This document shows, piece after piece, positions 60,888-64,000 of a DNA stretch of 64,000 nt; within the stretch, counting starts at the first letter, position 1, and every line of letters begins with the position of its first letter. The notes under the pieces were generated by a model that was not told where the DNA came from, ran no database searches, and worked only from the letters and a program-made list of their open reading frames with translations. The translations under genes and the position numbers were made by a program. Source of the stretch: Torreya grandis (Eukaryota; Streptophyta; Pinopsida; Cupressales; Taxaceae); contig JARHVA010008422.1 in NCBI GenBank assembly GCA_037957365.1, forward strand, positions 62,501-126,500, read 5' to 3'.

Positions 60888-62895
60888 ATGGCTTGGCTAG
60901 GTGGTTATTTGATTAATATACTAGGTATAGTGCATGATCTTCCTTGAAATCCTAAAATATATCTAGAACATGTTAGAAGTTTCAAGGATGCATTAAGATT
61001 ATTAAATGTGACTCATGAAGATGTATCATGTAGAGCATTTCCATTTGCTTTTAAAGATGTTTTATATGAATGGTTTCTCAATCTGCTTAAAGACTACATT
61101 ACTAGTTGGGATGATTTTAAAAATATTTTCATTGATCAATTTGGAAAAAACATTAGTCCCTATTTCCTATATCAACTATTCACCATAATTAAAAGAGATG
61201 CTAATGAGATCATTAGAGCCTTCAATTCTAGGTTCTAAAAGAGGTTCAATAGAACCATAGCCCCTTATAGACCCAATGAGGATTTAGCCTTAGAAAATTT
61301 ATAAGGATACTATGGATCTCATGACTTCTATGTTCCTAAAAATATCTCTCCTAATTATAAATACATTATCCCAGGCCTACTATGAAGTCATAACCATTAA
61401 TGATCAAATGCAACCTCAAATATAATTGGAATATTCCATTCTTAACACCAATCAAAATATATCTATCTTGAATCAACCTCTAGTATAGAACCAATTACTA
61501 TTGAGTCATCGATATCCTAGCCAGGGCTTAGGGTTCCTAAATAAAACTATTAATGGACTCCATCCACAAAATCATATGCCCACATCAATTAGTAATGCTC
61601 CAACCTATGAGCCTAATATTCCAAAGAATTCAAATGACTTAATACTAAAAATGGTTCAAAAATTAAGCATTGATTTTATTCAATTGTAGAAGCAAATGGG
61701 TAATAATGAGGAGAAATCTAGTATAAATTTCTCTTTTCAAGGGTTTAATAGACCTCCAGGTAGGTTCCATGATGAGTCATCTAAGGACATATAAATTGAT
61801 TTTTGTGATGTAGAATTGGCTGATCATTGAAATGTTTTTGAAACATCTCAGTATGGAATAGACACATATGGAGTTGCACCTAATTGAGATAATATTATAG
61901 GTACATCTAACTCTTCAGAGACATTTCTATCTTTCATGGTCGAAACCTTTGGTTCCCCATTTGAAGATGAGGATGAAGATGAAGATGAGACACTTGAATA
62001 AGTTGCATTTGAGATGACTTACATTACTAAAGATGTGAAAGAGATTTCAATTGGAGACCAACAAAACATCATCATTAAGGCACCCATAGATGAAGAAGAA
62101 GAGTTGTTAGAGGTTGGTCAAGGATTTGCAATGGTGGCTATAGATCAAGTATAGGATAATAATTCTTCAAAGGGTATATAGGAAGATAACCCACATACAT
62201 TCATTGATAAAATGGAGAATACTCCTTAAAAAGATGGTCATTGCTAGCAGTCTTACGATGATTTCTTGAATAAAATTAAATAACTTGAGATGATGGATTA
62301 TGAGATAAAACAACATACTGATGCTCCATCTTAGGATTACACTAATGGTCTAGAGATTCAAGAAGACTATACCATTTAGAAGATCCCAAGACAAGATGAG
62401 TTATAACTTGGTTGGATAGAAGAGATGCCTTTCCTCATCAAAGATGAAGATGAAACAATCATAACAGATCAAGAAATATCATATGAATTCATTAAAAAAA
62501 TAGAGGTATGGGACCAACATGTTTTTGATAGAAAGATTCTAGATGAACATCATTCAGTTGATTAGGATGAAAAACTGTTTTAGAATGAATTGGAAGATTT
62601 TTGTGTAACGATTGGTATTCCACTTCCACCTCAGAAAGAACCTAATGCAAACATCAATCTAAGGATGCAAGCTGAGCTACCATTATTGAGTGAATATGAT
62701 CTAAGCCAATACCTATTTATGAACAAAGTAGAGATGGTACTCCTGCTACAAAATAAAAGGATTTGAGAGGAATATGATTGGATTTTAGACTCATATCTTT
62801 GATCCATGTACTTGAGAATGGATATGGAAGCCCAAGTCACACCATTCAGAAGATTAAGGCATATAAACACCATTATTTATAGGAAAATTCCATAA
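60888..62895 (+). pseudogene. gag of element F, copy 2
   Basis: Same layout as copy 1: MAWLGG start at 60888, then the core HVRSFKDALRLLNVTHEDVS (60968-61027), with SWDDFKNIFIDQFGK open in 61008-61238. A linker with a 62-codon open stretch (61501-61689) and an acidic C-terminal half (EDEDEDETLE at about 61970) follow, then a basic tail. Stops fall at partly different positions from copy 1, so the two copies have decayed independently since duplication. Confidence 0.65.
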
Positions 62896-63994
62896 AAAAA
62901 CACTCGAGTTTTAAGATTATGTAGTAGACTAAGTATTTTTCCATTTGATCTTGGAGTTAAGTATGTTATCAAGTTAGTATAGGGCTTAGATTAGTTTCTT
63001 TCCTATTCTTGCTTTCTTGTTCTTTCCTTCCTGTCCCTTGTTTGTATATAATGCCTATACATATTTGTTTGCCTTTTGTGCTTTGTTTCTTTCTTCTAAA
63101 TAAGTCCTTTTGGACAACCCTTAGCTTGAGTTTCATCTAACTACTCAAAATCTTCACAGTTTAGAAATATAGATATGACTTCTCAACATTTGTTGATCAT
63201 CAATTGCTGAAATATGAGCTTGTTGTTGTAGTTTAGATAAGCTAGCAAAGACTAATGGATAAGTTAATTATTCCTTGAAATTTTAAACCTTGTTGTAATC
63301 TAAGCTTGGTTTTAAGAAATATTGCACATGTAGGATGAAAGCTTAAAATATTAGGATACAGTCATGCTTGCACTTAAAACACATTAATTGCTTAGGAAAA
63401 TGTTTATATTTAAGGATGATTATCTATAAATCAAACACTCGACCAAATATCTAAACCTAACTAACCTAGTTCCCAACCTTTGCTAGAAAGTAAAAAATGA
63501 TCTAAAAAAATACAAAAATAAAATCTTATTACAAAATTAAAAGTTTTATAAGCAAAGGTGATTCTAGTAATCTCCACCAAGGATATGGACACCGAGCTAG
63601 TAGTGGAGCAAGGTCATGAGTGGAGCCAAAGGCATCTTTGTCAAGGCTATGGATGTTTAGCTGGTAGCAGAGTAATGCCCAAGCCTTGAATGAGCAAAGT
63701 ATGGTTCTTAATGAGTATTCAAACATGCCAAAAGTTAATGTTAATGATTAAAGTCATGAACTTGGAACTTGTTCTCTAAATCTTTTAGTAATCAATAAGT
63801 AGAATTAAAGCACACACATAACATGACTAGGTCTTAATGTTCGATACTAATTATGCATGTGCAAGATTTTTTCTAACCATTAACTAATCTTAATAATGGT
63901 ACTTGATTAAATGGAATAAGTAGCTTAGTTATTTGTTTGAACTAGAGTCTCTAAATTCTAACATATTTCTATGTTTACTCTAGAAGTCACCATT
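62896..63994 (+). other. non-coding 3' interior of element F, copy 2
   Basis: Co-linear with 55726-56817. No motif recognised. The minus ORF 63529-63726 is a shadow. Confidence 0.55.
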
Positions 63995-64000
63995 TGTTGA
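63995..64000 (+). repeat. start of element F LTR-like segment 3 (cut by window end)
   Basis: The last six bases, tgttga, after ctagaagtcaccatt, equal the start of segment 1 and follow the same sequence that precedes segment 2. Confidence 0.5.

Larger units (their letters stand above)
50351..64000 (+). mobile_element. Element F: tandem array of gag-only LTR units (truncated by window end)
   Basis: The sequence tgttgaggtcaaca starts an LTR-like segment at 50351. A decayed copy starts one at 56818, and the first six bases of a third are at 63995-64000. Between them are two co-linear interiors (about 53082-56817 and 60261-63994) encoding the same gag. The order is therefore LTR, gag, LTR, gag, LTR. 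Unit lengths are 6467 and 7177 bp, the second longer because of a foreign block at 57888-59330. LTR ends at 53081 and 60260 (tacaca) are inferred from the TG...CA pattern and a following PBS-like stretch. No polypurine tract is visible before 56818, so a plain tandem duplication is the alternative. Confidence 0.6.

Overview
This window looks like repeat-dense intergenic DNA from a large plant nuclear genome. It is AT-rich and poor in CpG. I found no intact host gene, rRNA, tRNA or CRISPR array. Everything recognisable is LTR-retrotransposon material (Ty3/gypsy and Ty1/copia), nested and riddled with stops, many of them TAG where the family has CAG (Gln) or TGG (Trp). That pattern is expected after long-term methylation-driven C-to-T decay. 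A gymnosperm source is a guess from the style of the elements, not something the sequence proves.

Layout, left to right. Element A (plus strand, Ty3/gypsy) has a possible 5' LTR near 1040-2290, gag and protease remnants at 2615-4880, and an integrase remnant at 26580-27750. It appears to be split by element B. Element B (5198 to about 26358, plus strand, Ty3/gypsy) has gag, protease, an unexpected second gag-like block, reverse transcriptase, RNase H, integrase and a long extra ORF of unknown function. Its 5' LTR is split by element C (5491-13811), a non-autonomous element with 2.7-2.8 kb LTRs, a gag-like interior and no pol. C has an exact 5-bp target duplication, and the uninterrupted target site is visible in B's 3' LTR.

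Element D (28027-32728, Ty1/copia) is the best preserved. Its 0.94-kb LTRs carry an exact TSD and a canonical initiator-Met PBS. gag and protease lie in one frame, but most of integrase and RT is deleted. The stretch 32734-38658 is largely dark, apart from a degenerate tandem repeat at 33230-34075.

Element E (38659-48846, minus strand) has two 1233-bp LTRs and a minus-strand gag. Where pol should be it carries a plus-strand, antisense plant mobile domain (PMD/MAIN-MAIL1-like) pseudogene, plus two tandem-repeat blocks between two polypurine tracts. A minus-strand RT fragment (48850-49620) abuts E. The last 13.6 kb (50351-64000) is a head-to-tail array, element F. It contains two copies of a unit with a long LTR-like segment bearing 198-bp internal repeats and a gag-only interior. 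A third LTR-like segment begins 6 bases before the window ends.

The genes do not form a host pathway. They form several generations of insertion, of which at least three (C, F, and probably D in its present form) lack a complete pol and would have depended on enzymes from related autonomous elements.
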